NCBI GenBank assembly: GCA_017880745.1
Contig: JADGRR010000236.1
Location: 1 to 5,673 of the forward strand
Direction of reading: 5' to 3'
DNA: 5,673 bases
DNA from: Burkholderiales bacterium
Lineage (GTDB): Bacteria > Pseudomonadota > Gammaproteobacteria > Burkholderiales > SG8-39
Below, piece by piece: positions 1 to 5,673 of the stretch. The translations under genes and the position numbers were made by a program. The notes beneath the pieces are model-generated. The model had not been told where the DNA came from. It was given only the letters and a program-made list of their open reading frames with translations, and did no database searches. Positions within the stretch are counted from its first letter, which is position 1. Each line of letters opens with the position of its first letter.

Positions 1-68
1 AAAGGGGGACGGGAACAGCCTCGTTCATGCCTGCGGTGGTACCATATTCATCCAGCGCGTCTGCTTAT

Positions 69-72
69 GGAG
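69..72 (+). promoter_or_regulatory. Likely ribosome binding site of the antitoxin gene
   Basis: GGAG lies six bases before the ATG at 79. It supports that ATG over the in-frame ATG at 67, which has no purine-rich stretch in front of it. The 66 bases upstream contain no convincing -35/-10 pair; an AT-richer patch around 43-50 is the only -10-like candidate. Confidence 0.45.
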
Positions 73-78
73 TACATC

Positions 79-345
79 ATGGCAGCAATTTTGAAAGAGA
101 TTGAAAGCCAAGCCTTGCAACTATCGCCTCCGGAACGCGGCGAGTTGATCCATCGCCTTATCCTCAGTCTCGAGGGCGAACCCGAAGATTCGCCGGAAGC
201 CATCGCCAAAGCATGGGATGAGGAAATCGCCCGACGGGTGGCGGATATGGAGGCGGGACGCACGCAGTGGATTCCAGCCGATGAGGTGATGACCCGACTC
301 CGCGCAAGAATCAAAGCCGCCAAAGTCGGTGCGGGTCAGTCTTAG
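79..345 (+). CDS. Addiction module antitoxin (unstable antitoxin family)
   Basis: This is an 88-residue acidic protein resembling the family of putative addiction module components (the TIGR02574 / Unstab_antitox type). These proteins bind and neutralise a RelE/ParE-type toxin encoded next to them. The visible family pattern is an N-terminal helix (ILKEIESQALQL, residues 4-15), then a 'SPPERGELIHRLILSLEG' block (16-33), an acidic linker, 'AWDEEIARRVADMEAG' (45-60), and a C-terminal 'IPADEVMTRLRARI' (65-78). The length is normal for the family. No separate helix-turn-helix or ribbon-helix-helix domain is obvious, so autoregulation cannot be read from the sequence. The start at 79 is preferred because GGAG precedes it at good spacing; starting at 67 would add MEYI. 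The gene overlaps the toxin start by 17 bases, which implies co-transcription and coupled translation. Recognition is by motif pattern only; no search was run. Confidence 0.85.
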   Translation: MAAILKEIESQALQLSPPERGELIHRLILSLEGEPEDSPEAIAKAWDEEIARRVADMEAGRTQWIPADEVMTRLRARIKAAKVGAGQS

Positions 346-622
346 CAGTGAGGCGCAAGGCGATGCCGATGCCGCTGTCAATTGGTACATCGGCGAAGGC
401 GCGTTCATCGCAGCGGATGATTTCGTCGATGAACTCGATCAAGCGCTTGCCCTCCTGAACCGGTTTCCGGAGTTGGGGCAGGCCAGCGAGGGCAGCACGC
501 GGACGCTGCCTCTCCACAGTTTCCCCTATTCTCTGATTTACCAGCTGCAAGTCGATGTAATCCGCATCATCGCCGTTGCTCATCACAGCCGCCGGCCTGG
601 CTATTGGGCCGGGCGGCGGTAA
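329..622 (+). CDS. RelE/ParE-superfamily toxin of a type II toxin-antitoxin module
   Basis: This 97-residue protein has the layout of RelE/ParE-superfamily toxins. Residues 8-20 form the first helix and end in 'NWY'. The second helix (about 28-43) ends in 'ALLNRFPELGQ' (39-51). The C-terminal beta-sheet carries 'RTLPLHSFPYSLIYQL' (58-73) and 'IRIIAVAHHSRRPGYWAGR' (78-96). The 'FPYSLIY' and 'HHSRRPGYW' motifs are highly typical of the group usually found with unstable-antitoxin partners. Family members either cleave mRNA at the ribosome or poison DNA gyrase; the sequence alone does not say which applies here. Translation probably starts at GTG 329, inside the end of the antitoxin gene. No clear Shine-Dalgarno sequence is seen, which fits coupled translation. 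This protein is unrelated to topoisomerase IV subunit ParE downstream despite the shared name. The gene appears complete, with no frameshift. Confidence 0.87.
   Translation: MRVSLSSEAQGDADAAVNWYIGEGAFIAADDFVDELDQALALLNRFPELGQASEGSTRTLPLHSFPYSLIYQLQVDVIRIIAVAHHSRRPGYWAGRR
588..617 (+). other. GC-rich hairpin at the 3' end of the toxin gene
   Basis: GCCGCCGGCC (588-597) can pair with 607-617, giving ten G-C pairs with one bulged G at 611 and a 9-base loop. It spans the last toxin codons and ends two bases before the TAA stop (620-622). It could stabilise the toxin mRNA or slow polymerase. No U-tract follows directly: the only T-run (651-657) is about 33 bases downstream and has only a weak stem in front of it. 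A standard intrinsic terminator is therefore not supported. The coding sequence 'RRPGYWAGRR' could produce this symmetry by chance. Confidence 0.35.
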
Positions 623-910
623 TCGAAATAAAGGTTCCGGGCTGGATTTGCTTTTTTTCAAGTGAGGTTCCCAGAAATATTCGAACACGGCCTCTTTAAC
701 GGCCTTGTTGGTCACACGTTTCGTACCCTCGTCAGGCCTAGAGGCGAGCTACATCAATCCTGTAGCCACAGGCAGCCATCGCATCGCGAGCACTGCTGTC
801 ATGACGCCGCCGCTTTTCCACGTGTCAGCCAAGCCCTAATGCAAGCTTGCCCCGACCGCGGTATCATTGGCAGTTATCAGCCACACCCATAGGTAGTATC
901 CGAGACCTTT
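623..910. other. Intergenic region between the toxin gene and parE; no supported gene
   Basis: These 288 bases contain no plus-strand gene I can support; the open frame at 662-892 has no family resemblance and a low-complexity His/Arg-rich product. Visible elements are a run of seven T at 651-657, a small inverted repeat (GCTACA at 748-753 with TGTAGC at 761-766), and a -10-like TATCAT at 862-867 without a good -35 partner. The promoter of the parE-parC unit probably lies in the right half of this region, but I cannot place it firmly. In front of parE there is only a weak GAGA at 902-905. On the minus strand, about 624-740 reads like a protein segment (see findings). Confidence 0.5.
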
Positions 911-2902
911 ATGGCAACCAAATCTAGGGCTTACAACGCCGAGGACATCGAGATCCTGGAGGATCTGTCGCCGATCCTGCACCGGCCCGGCATGTATACC
1001 GACCCCTCCAATCCGAACCATGCACTGGTGGAGGTGATCGACAATTCCTCGGACGAGGGCCTGGCCGGCTTTGCCAGGAACATCGCCGTGGTGTTGTACG
1101 AAGACGGCTCTGCCGAAGTCGCCGACGACGGCCGCGGCATCCCGGTCGACATCCACCCGAAGAAGAAAGTCCCGGCGGTGCAGGTGATTTTCACCACCCT
1201 GCATTCGGGCGGCAAGTTCAGGAAGACCGACAAGGACGCCGCCTATCGCATCGCCGGCGGCCTGCACGGCGTGGGCATCTGCGTCACCAACGCGCTCGCG
1301 ACCCGGCTCGAAGTGGAAGTCAGGCGCGACGGCGCTGCGCACCGGCTGGTGTTCGCCGACAACGGCAAGGTGAAAGAGCCGCTAAAAAAAATCGGTTCGG
1401 CCGCGCCGCGCGAGAGCGGCACGCGCATCCGCTTCTGGCCCGATCCGAAGTATTTCGACTCGCCCAAGATCGTCACTGCCGACATCGCGGCGCTGTTGCG
1501 CGCGAAGGCGATGCTGCTGCCCGGGGTGCGCTTCACCCTTGGCATCGAGAAGAACGGCAAGATCGAGCAAAGCGAGTGGCATTTCCCCGAAGGCATCAAG
1601 GGCTATTTCGCCAGCGCAGTGGCGGGCCTGGAGCCGGTGGCGGAGACTTTCTTCGGCGAGCGCTACATCGCCGCCCAGTCGGAGTCGGACAGCTTTGCCG
1701 AAGGCGAGGGCGCGATGTGGGCGATCGCCTGGACCCCCGAGGGGGAGGTGGTGGCCGAGTCGTACGTGAACATGATCCCCACGCGCCACGGCGGCACCCA
1801 CGTCGCCGGCTTGCGCGAGGGCGTGTACAACGCTATCCGCAATTTCATCGACCTGCACGCCATGGGCCAGCGCGGCATCAAGATCGTGCCCGAAGACGTG
1901 TGGTCGCGCGCCTCCTACGTGTTGTCGGTGAAAATGCTCGATCCGCAGTTCAAGGGTCAGGTGAAGAACGAGCTGATCTCGCGCGACGGGGTCAAGCTCA
2001 TGGCGCAGATGGTGCGCGATCCGTTCGAGTTATGGCTCAACCAGCATGTGGACGAGGGCAAGCGCATCGCCGAGCTGGTGATGCGCCAGGCGATGACGCG
2101 CACGCGCGCGGCGCAGAAAGTGGAGCGGCGCAAGAGCTCGGGCGTGGCGGTGCTGCCGGGCAAGCTCACCGACTGCGCCTCGGACGACCCGGAGCGCAAC
2201 GAACTTTTCATCGTCGAGGGCGATTCGGCCGGAGGTTCGGCGAAGCAGGCGCGCGACAAGGAATTCCAGGCGGTGCTGCCGCTGAAAGGCAAACCCAAGA
2301 ACACCTGGCAGGATTCGGCCGACACCCTGTACTCGAACAAGGAAATCGAGGCTATCGCCCTGGCGATCGGCATCGATCATCACCAGCGCGGCGCTGCAGT
2401 CGACATGACGCGGCTGCGCTATCGCAAGATCATCATCCTCGCCGACGCCGACGTCGACGGCGCGCACATCCAGGTATTGCTGCTGACGCTGTTCTTCCGC
2501 CATTTCTCGCGGCTGATCGAAACCGGCAGCGTATACGTGGCGCAGCCGCCGCTCTATCGCATCGACGTGCCCTCGATGGGCAAGGGCAAGCCGGCGCGCA
2601 AGCTCTATGCGTTGGACAAGCAGGAGCTCGCTGCGATCGAGGAAAAGCTCCAGGACGAGGGCATGGACGAGGGCAAATGGGCCGTGAGCCGTTTCAAGGG
2701 CCTGGGCGAAATGAGCCCGGAGCAGTTGTGGGAGACCACGCTCAATCCGGACACGCGGCGCATGCTGCCGGTGCAGGTCGAAGACGCGGCGCTCGACGCC
2801 GATCGTTCCGTGTTCAATATGATGATGGGCAAGGAGAATGCATCGCAGCGGCGCGAGTGGATGGAGACCTACGGCAATCTCGTCGATGCGGATATAAGCT
2901 AG
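911..2902 (+). CDS. parE: DNA topoisomerase IV subunit B (ParE)
   Basis: This 663-residue protein is the ATPase subunit of topoisomerase IV. With ParC it passes one DNA duplex through another to unlink replicated chromosomes in the cytoplasm. The GHKL ATPase domain has 'EVIDNSSDEGLAG' (41-53; E41, N45, D48, E49), 'DDGRGIPVD' (72-80) and the glycine-rich lid 'GGLHGVGICVTNAL' (116-129). The transducer domain (about 220-390) carries the ATP-contacting lysine in 'GQVK' (K352), where many family members have QTK. The TOPRIM domain has 'ELFIVEGDSAGGS' (431-443; E436) and 'DADVDG' (512-517; D512, D514, D516) for Mg2+ binding. 'RFKGLGEM' (594-601) and the C-terminal tail complete a normal short type IIA B subunit without the long GyrB insertion. 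ParE is chosen over GyrB because of this length and because parC follows directly. ATG 911 gives the conserved 'AYNAEDIEIL' start, though the ribosome binding site is weak (GAGA at 902-905). An A8 run at 1384-1391 is the one unusual spot. Confidence 0.96.
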   Translation: MATKSRAYNAEDIEILEDLSPILHRPGMYTDPSNPNHALVEVIDNSSDEGLAGFARNIAVVLYEDGSAEVADDGRGIPVDIHPKKKVPAVQVIFTTLHSGGKFRKTDKDAAYRIAGGLHGVGICVTNALATRLEVEVRRDGAAHRLVFADNGKVKEPLKKIGSAAPRESGTRIRFWPDPKYFDSPKIVTADIAALLRAKAMLLPGVRFTLGIEKNGKIEQSEWHFPEGIKGYFASAVAGLEPVAETFFGERYIAAQSESDSFAEGEGAMWAIAWTPEGEVVAESYVNMIPTRHGGTHVAGLREGVYNAIRNFIDLHAMGQRGIKIVPEDVWSRASYVLSVKMLDPQFKGQVKNELISRDGVKLMAQMVRDPFELWLNQHVDEGKRIAELVMRQAMTRTRAAQKVERRKSSGVAVLPGKLTDCASDDPERNELFIVEGDSAGGSAKQARDKEFQAVLPLKGKPKNTWQDSADTLYSNKEIEAIALAIGIDHHQRGAAVDMTRLRYRKIIILADADVDGAHIQVLLLTLFFRHFSRLIETGSVYVAQPPLYRIDVPSMGKGKPARKLYALDKQELAAIEEKLQDEGMDEGKWAVSRFKGLGEMSPEQLWETTLNPDTRRMLPVQVEDAALDADRSVFNMMMGKENASQRREWMETYGNLVDADIS

Positions 2903-2918
2903 TACGACGCACTGATTG

Positions 2919-2972
2919 GTAGGAGCGAGCTTGCTCGCGAATCATCGAATTCGCGAGCAAGCTCGCTCCCAC
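2919..2972. repeat. REP/BIME-like palindrome between parE and parC
   Basis: The left arm (2919-2942) and right arm (2949-2972) are inverted copies that pair at 23 of 24 positions; the only mismatch is A2921 against C2970. The loop is CATCGA (2943-2948). Each arm contains its own smaller palindrome, GCGAGC-TT-GCTCGC at 2925-2938 and GCGAGC-AA-GCTCGC at 2953-2966. The locus can therefore form one long hairpin or two short ones. The core 'GGAGCGAGCTTGCTCGCGA' is, from memory, very similar to REP sequences abundant in Pseudomonas and found in other proteobacteria, where they are moved by RAYT (TnpA-REP) transposases. No T-run follows, so it is not a canonical terminator. It lies entirely in the spacer and interrupts no reading frame. 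Confidence 0.85.
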
Positions 2973-3026
2973 GAAGCGGTGCGCTGTATGGGCCAGCTTG
3001 TGTTGCGACCAGAGCGTCGTCATAGC

Positions 3027-3069
3027 AGGAATTATGCATATGGGAAATCAAAACGATTTGTTTGAAGGA
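3027..3069 (+). promoter_or_regulatory. Two candidate ribosome binding sites for parC
   Basis: AGGA at 3027-3030 lies 9 bases before ATG 3040 and only 3 bases before ATG 3034. A better match, AAGGA at 3065-3069, lies 6 bases before the in-frame ATG 3076. Both could be used. The first gives the protein with the 'NQNDLFEG' start; the second gives one 12 residues shorter starting MSAAEN. Confidence 0.45.
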
Positions 3070-5547
3070 CTGGCCATGAGCGCGGCAGAAAATGCCTCGA
3101 AGCCTGCGACCGCAGCGGCCGACAGCTCGGCGCCCGGCAAAAGCGACGACAAGAAGAACGACGTCGGCGGCGCGATACCGCCGGTCGCGAAGAACGGCAA
3201 TTCCGGCGGCGGTGGCCGCGAGCCGCCCGACTTCGCGCCGCTGTCGGGCGAGTTCGGCGACACGCTGCCGCTGGCGAAGTACGCCGCCCTGCAGTATCTG
3301 CAGTACGCTGTGAGCACGGTCAAGGACCGCGCGCTGCCGCGCGTCGCAGACGGCCAGAAGCCGGTGCAGGCGCGCATCCTCTACGCCATGTGGGAAATGA
3401 ACGGACGCGCCGGCACGCCGCGCAAGAAGTCCGCGCGCGTGGTGGGCGACGTGCTGGGCAAGTTCCATCCGCATGGCGACGCCTCGGTCTACGACGCGAT
3501 GGTGCGCATTGCGCAGAACTTCAGCCTGCGCTATCCGCTGGTGGATGGCGAGGGCAACTTCGGCTCGCGCGATGGCGACGAGCCGGCGGCGATGCGCTAC
3601 ACCGAGGCGCGCCTGACCAAATTCGCCGAGGTGCTGCTGGCCGAACTCGACAGCGGCACGGTGGATTTTGCACCCAATTACGACGGCAGCATGGTCGAGC
3701 CGCAAGTGCTGCCGGCGCGCCTGCCGGTGGTGCTCCTGAACGGCGCCTCGGGCATCGCCGTCGGCATGGCCACCGAGATTCCGAGCCACAACCTGACCGA
3801 AGTCGCGAACGCCGCGATTGCGCTGATCCGCGAGCCCGAACTCACGCTCGCCGGCGTAATGAAATACATCAAGGGTCCGGATTTCCCCGGCGGCGGGCAG
3901 ATCATCACGCCGCGCGCCGAGATGCGCGAGGCCTATGCCAACGGCCGCGGCTCGGTGCGCGTGCGCGCGCGCTGGAGCATCGAGCGCCTCGCGCGCGGGC
4001 AGTGGCAGGTGGTGGTGCACGAACTGCCACCGGGCGCCTCATCGCGGAAAGTCCTTGAGGAAATCGAGGCCATCACCAATCCCCAGTCCAGACCCGGCAA
4101 GAAATCGCTCACCCCCGAGCAGCAGCGCGAAAAGCAGCTGATGCTGTCCATGCTCGATCGCGCGCGCGACGAGTCCGACCGCACCCACCCGGTGCGCCTG
4201 GTGTTCGAGCCCAAGTCGTCGCGCCAGGACGAGAACGAGTTCGTCAATCTCCTGCTGGCCAAGACCAGCATGGAGACCAACGCCTCGATCAACCTGGTGA
4301 TGGTGGGCCTGGACGGGCGGCCCACCGGCAAGAACCTGAGAGATATCCTCGCCGAGTGGCTGGAATTCCGCTTCGCCACGGTGACGCGGCGCTCGAGATT
4401 CCGCCTGGATAAGGTGCTCGACCGCATCCACGTGCTCGAAGGGCGACTGCTGGTGCTGCTCAACGTGGACAAGGTGATCAAGCTCATCCGCAATTCGGAC
4501 GACCCCAAGCCCGACCTGATGCGTGTGTTCAAGCTCACCGATCGCCAAGCCGAGGACATCCTCGAAATGCGCCTGCGCCAATTGGCCAAGCTCGAACACA
4601 TCCGGCTGGAGAAGGAACTCGAGGGCCTGACGAAGGAGCAGAAGGGCCTGGAGAAAGTGCTCGGCAGCCGCAAGACGCTGGAAGCGCTGGTGATCGAGGA
4701 AATCGAGGCCGACATCAAGGCCTTCGGCGACAAGCGCCGCACGGTGATCGAAGAGTCGGAAAAAGCGGTGCTCGAGACGCCGGTGCTGGACGAACCGATA
4801 ACGGTGATTTTCTCGAACAACGGCTGGGTGCGCGCGCGCCAGGGCCATGGCGTCGATCCGGCTTCGCTCTCGTTCAAGGAGGGCGACAGCCTGGCCGCGC
4901 TGCTACCCTGCCGCACCGTGGACCCGGTGATTTTCCTCGACTCCGCCGGCCGCGCCTACAGCGTGGAGGCGGCGGGCTTGCCTTCCGCACGGGGCGACGG
5001 CGCGCCGGCTTCGTCGCTGGTGGAAGTGCAGGGCGGGGCCAAGATCATGCATTGCATCGCAGGCAGGCCCGACACCAAGGTGCTGGTCGCCTCGAGCGGC
5101 GGCTACGGTTTCCTTTGTACCATCGGCGATATGGTCTCCAATCGGCGCGCGGGGCGCGAATTCATGACGGTCGAACCGGGCGAGACGCCGCTTACGCCTT
5201 TCATCTTCGACGAGGCGCCGGGCAACCATGTCGTCGCGCTGTCGGGCGAGGGACGGTTGCTTGCCTTCGATATTTCCGAAATGCGCGCCATGTCCAAGGG
5301 ACGCGGCGTGATCGTCATGGGCCTGGAGAAGGGCGAGCAGTTGCTCGCGGCTGCGGTGACGCGGCTCACCTCGGTCACGGTCAGCGGCATCGGCCGCGGC
5401 GGCAAGGAAAAGGCGCTGGAGATCAAAGGGGAAAAACTGCGCCACCATGTCGGCCACCGTGCGCGCATGGGACGCGTGCTGCCGGAGAAACTAAAAGCCC
5501 CGATGGGGCTCGCCGTTCCGCCAAAGCTGCAGCTGGACGCTAAGTAG
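3040..5547 (+). CDS. parC: DNA topoisomerase IV subunit A (ParC)
   Basis: This 835-residue protein (from ATG 3040) is the cleavage/religation subunit of topoisomerase IV, partner of ParE. A low-complexity Ala/Ser/Gly/Asp/Lys-rich leader (about 1-65) precedes the core, which begins near 'LPLAKYAALQYLQYAV'. The winged-helix DNA-gate domain has 'DRALPRVADGQKPVQARILY' and 'GKFHPHGDASVYDAM'. The catalytic tyrosine is Y187, with R186, in 'AAMRYTEARL'. The tower segment and the coiled-coil/C-gate follow (about 464-570, including 'LTDRQAEDILEMRLRQLAKLE'). The C-terminal beta-pinwheel (about 585-800) starts at 'ITVIFSNNGWVRARQGHG'. No GyrA box (QRRGGKG-like) is seen, which together with the preceding parE supports ParC over GyrA. 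In the quinolone-determining region, the usual Ser is Ala148 and the usual acidic residue is Asp152. Alternative starts are ATG 3034, ATG 3076 (823 residues, better ribosome binding site) and TTG 2998 (unlikely). The 137-base spacer with no clear promoter suggests transcription with parE, read through the REP-like palindrome. Confidence 0.95.
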   Translation: MGNQNDLFEGLAMSAAENASKPATAAADSSAPGKSDDKKNDVGGAIPPVAKNGNSGGGGREPPDFAPLSGEFGDTLPLAKYAALQYLQYAVSTVKDRALPRVADGQKPVQARILYAMWEMNGRAGTPRKKSARVVGDVLGKFHPHGDASVYDAMVRIAQNFSLRYPLVDGEGNFGSRDGDEPAAMRYTEARLTKFAEVLLAELDSGTVDFAPNYDGSMVEPQVLPARLPVVLLNGASGIAVGMATEIPSHNLTEVANAAIALIREPELTLAGVMKYIKGPDFPGGGQIITPRAEMREAYANGRGSVRVRARWSIERLARGQWQVVVHELPPGASSRKVLEEIEAITNPQSRPGKKSLTPEQQREKQLMLSMLDRARDESDRTHPVRLVFEPKSSRQDENEFVNLLLAKTSMETNASINLVMVGLDGRPTGKNLRDILAEWLEFRFATVTRRSRFRLDKVLDRIHVLEGRLLVLLNVDKVIKLIRNSDDPKPDLMRVFKLTDRQAEDILEMRLRQLAKLEHIRLEKELEGLTKEQKGLEKVLGSRKTLEALVIEEIEADIKAFGDKRRTVIEESEKAVLETPVLDEPITVIFSNNGWVRARQGHGVDPASLSFKEGDSLAALLPCRTVDPVIFLDSAGRAYSVEAAGLPSARGDGAPASSLVEVQGGAKIMHCIAGRPDTKVLVASSGGYGFLCTIGDMVSNRRAGREFMTVEPGETPLTPFIFDEAPGNHVVALSGEGRLLAFDISEMRAMSKGRGVIVMGLEKGEQLLAAAVTRLTSVTVSGIGRGGKEKALEIKGEKLRHHVGHRARMGRVLPEKLKAPMGLAVPPKLQLDAK

Positions 5548-5631
5548 GTCTGGCACGGGCCGCGAGGGGAGTTGCGCCTCCTCGGCTCGCCCCGCCTTTG
5601 CGGCGCCGGCGCGCGAATTTGTGCACAGGGG

Positions 5632-5660
5632 TCGAAACTGCTGCTGCAATGCGGTAAAAT
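5632..5660 (+). promoter_or_regulatory. Putative sigma-70-type promoter for a gene beyond the right edge
   Basis: TCGAAA (5632-5637, four of six matches to TTGACA) and TAAAAT (5655-5660, five of six to TATAAT) are separated by 17 bases. This AT-rich element stands out in a GC-rich region that follows the parC stop. 'GGTAAAAT' -10 boxes are common in betaproteobacteria, to my knowledge. The driven gene would begin after 5673. The rest of 5548-5631 holds no gene. It contains a perfect 10-base palindrome (GCGCCGGCGC, 5603-5612) and imperfect GC-rich symmetry around 5557-5592, but no T-tract terminator. Confidence 0.4.
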
Positions 5661-5673
5661 CACCGTTTTTTCC

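Noticed and set aside
662..892. Plus-strand open frame of 76 codons between the toxin gene and parE
   Set aside because: There is no ribosome binding site of note and no family resemblance, and the His/Cys/Arg-rich composition looks non-coding.
911..2902. Assignment as gyrB rather than parE
   Set aside because: The length of 663 residues, the absence of the long GyrB insertion and the immediate parC neighbour without a GyrA box favour topoisomerase IV.
1576..2922. A long plus-strand open frame of 448 codons inside parE
   Set aside because: It is the -1 frame of parE. Its product is Arg/Gly/His-rich with no domain resemblance, as expected of a shadow frame in GC-rich DNA.
2919..2972. Intrinsic terminator between parE and parC
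   Set aside because: The stem is strong, but no T-run follows the right arm. The doubly palindromic structure fits a REP-type element better.
2919..2972. CRISPR repeat or integron attachment site
   Set aside because: There is only one inverted pair with no regularly spaced direct repeats or spacers, and no cas or integrase gene in the window.
2998..3039. TTG 2998 as the parC start
   Set aside because: It lacks a ribosome binding site and adds 'MCCDQSVVIAGIMH', which shows no resemblance to ParC N-termini. ATG 3040 or 3076 is better supported.
2899..4020. Minus-strand open frame of 373 codons across the spacer and the 5' part of parC
   Set aside because: The product is His/Arg/Ala-rich antisense of a well-supported gene, crosses the REP-like palindrome, and shows no recognisable family.
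3933..4916. Minus-strand open frame of 327 codons opposite parC
   Set aside because: Ser/Arg-rich antisense composition and full overlap with conserved ParC sequence indicate a shadow frame.

Overview
The window suits a GC-rich proteobacterium, most likely a betaproteobacterium or a close gammaproteobacterial relative. This is inferred from the style of the two large proteins and from a promoter-like -10 element (TAAAAT) at the right end. It is not a species-level call. All genes lie on the + strand.

Left part (about 79-622): a compact two-gene toxin-antitoxin module. The first gene is an 88-residue antitoxin of the 'addiction module component' type. The second is a 97-residue RelE/ParE-superfamily toxin that overlaps it by 17 bases. 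A GC-rich hairpin covers the toxin's last codons. The next 288 bases (623-910) hold no gene I can support.

Centre and right (911-5547): the two subunits of DNA topoisomerase IV. parE (ATPase/TOPRIM subunit) is followed by parC (DNA cleavage subunit). They are about 137 bases apart with the parC start preferred here. Together they form the A2B2-type enzyme that unlinks daughter chromosomes and relaxes supercoils. Both genes look intact, and the ATP-binding, metal-binding and tyrosine motifs are in place.

The parE-parC spacer holds a nearly perfect 54-base palindrome whose two arms are each palindromic as well. This matches the style of REP/BIME elements known from Pseudomonas and relatives. 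The last 126 bases (5548-5673) are non-coding and end in a plausible promoter for a gene beyond the window.

Overall this is a conserved housekeeping locus with a small accessory module on its left and a REP-like element inside it. I see no convincing undescribed multi-gene system. The points most worth checking are the REP-like palindrome, the toxin-antitoxin module beside the topoisomerase genes, the natural Ala in the ParC quinolone-determining region, and an in-frame A8 slippery run in parE.
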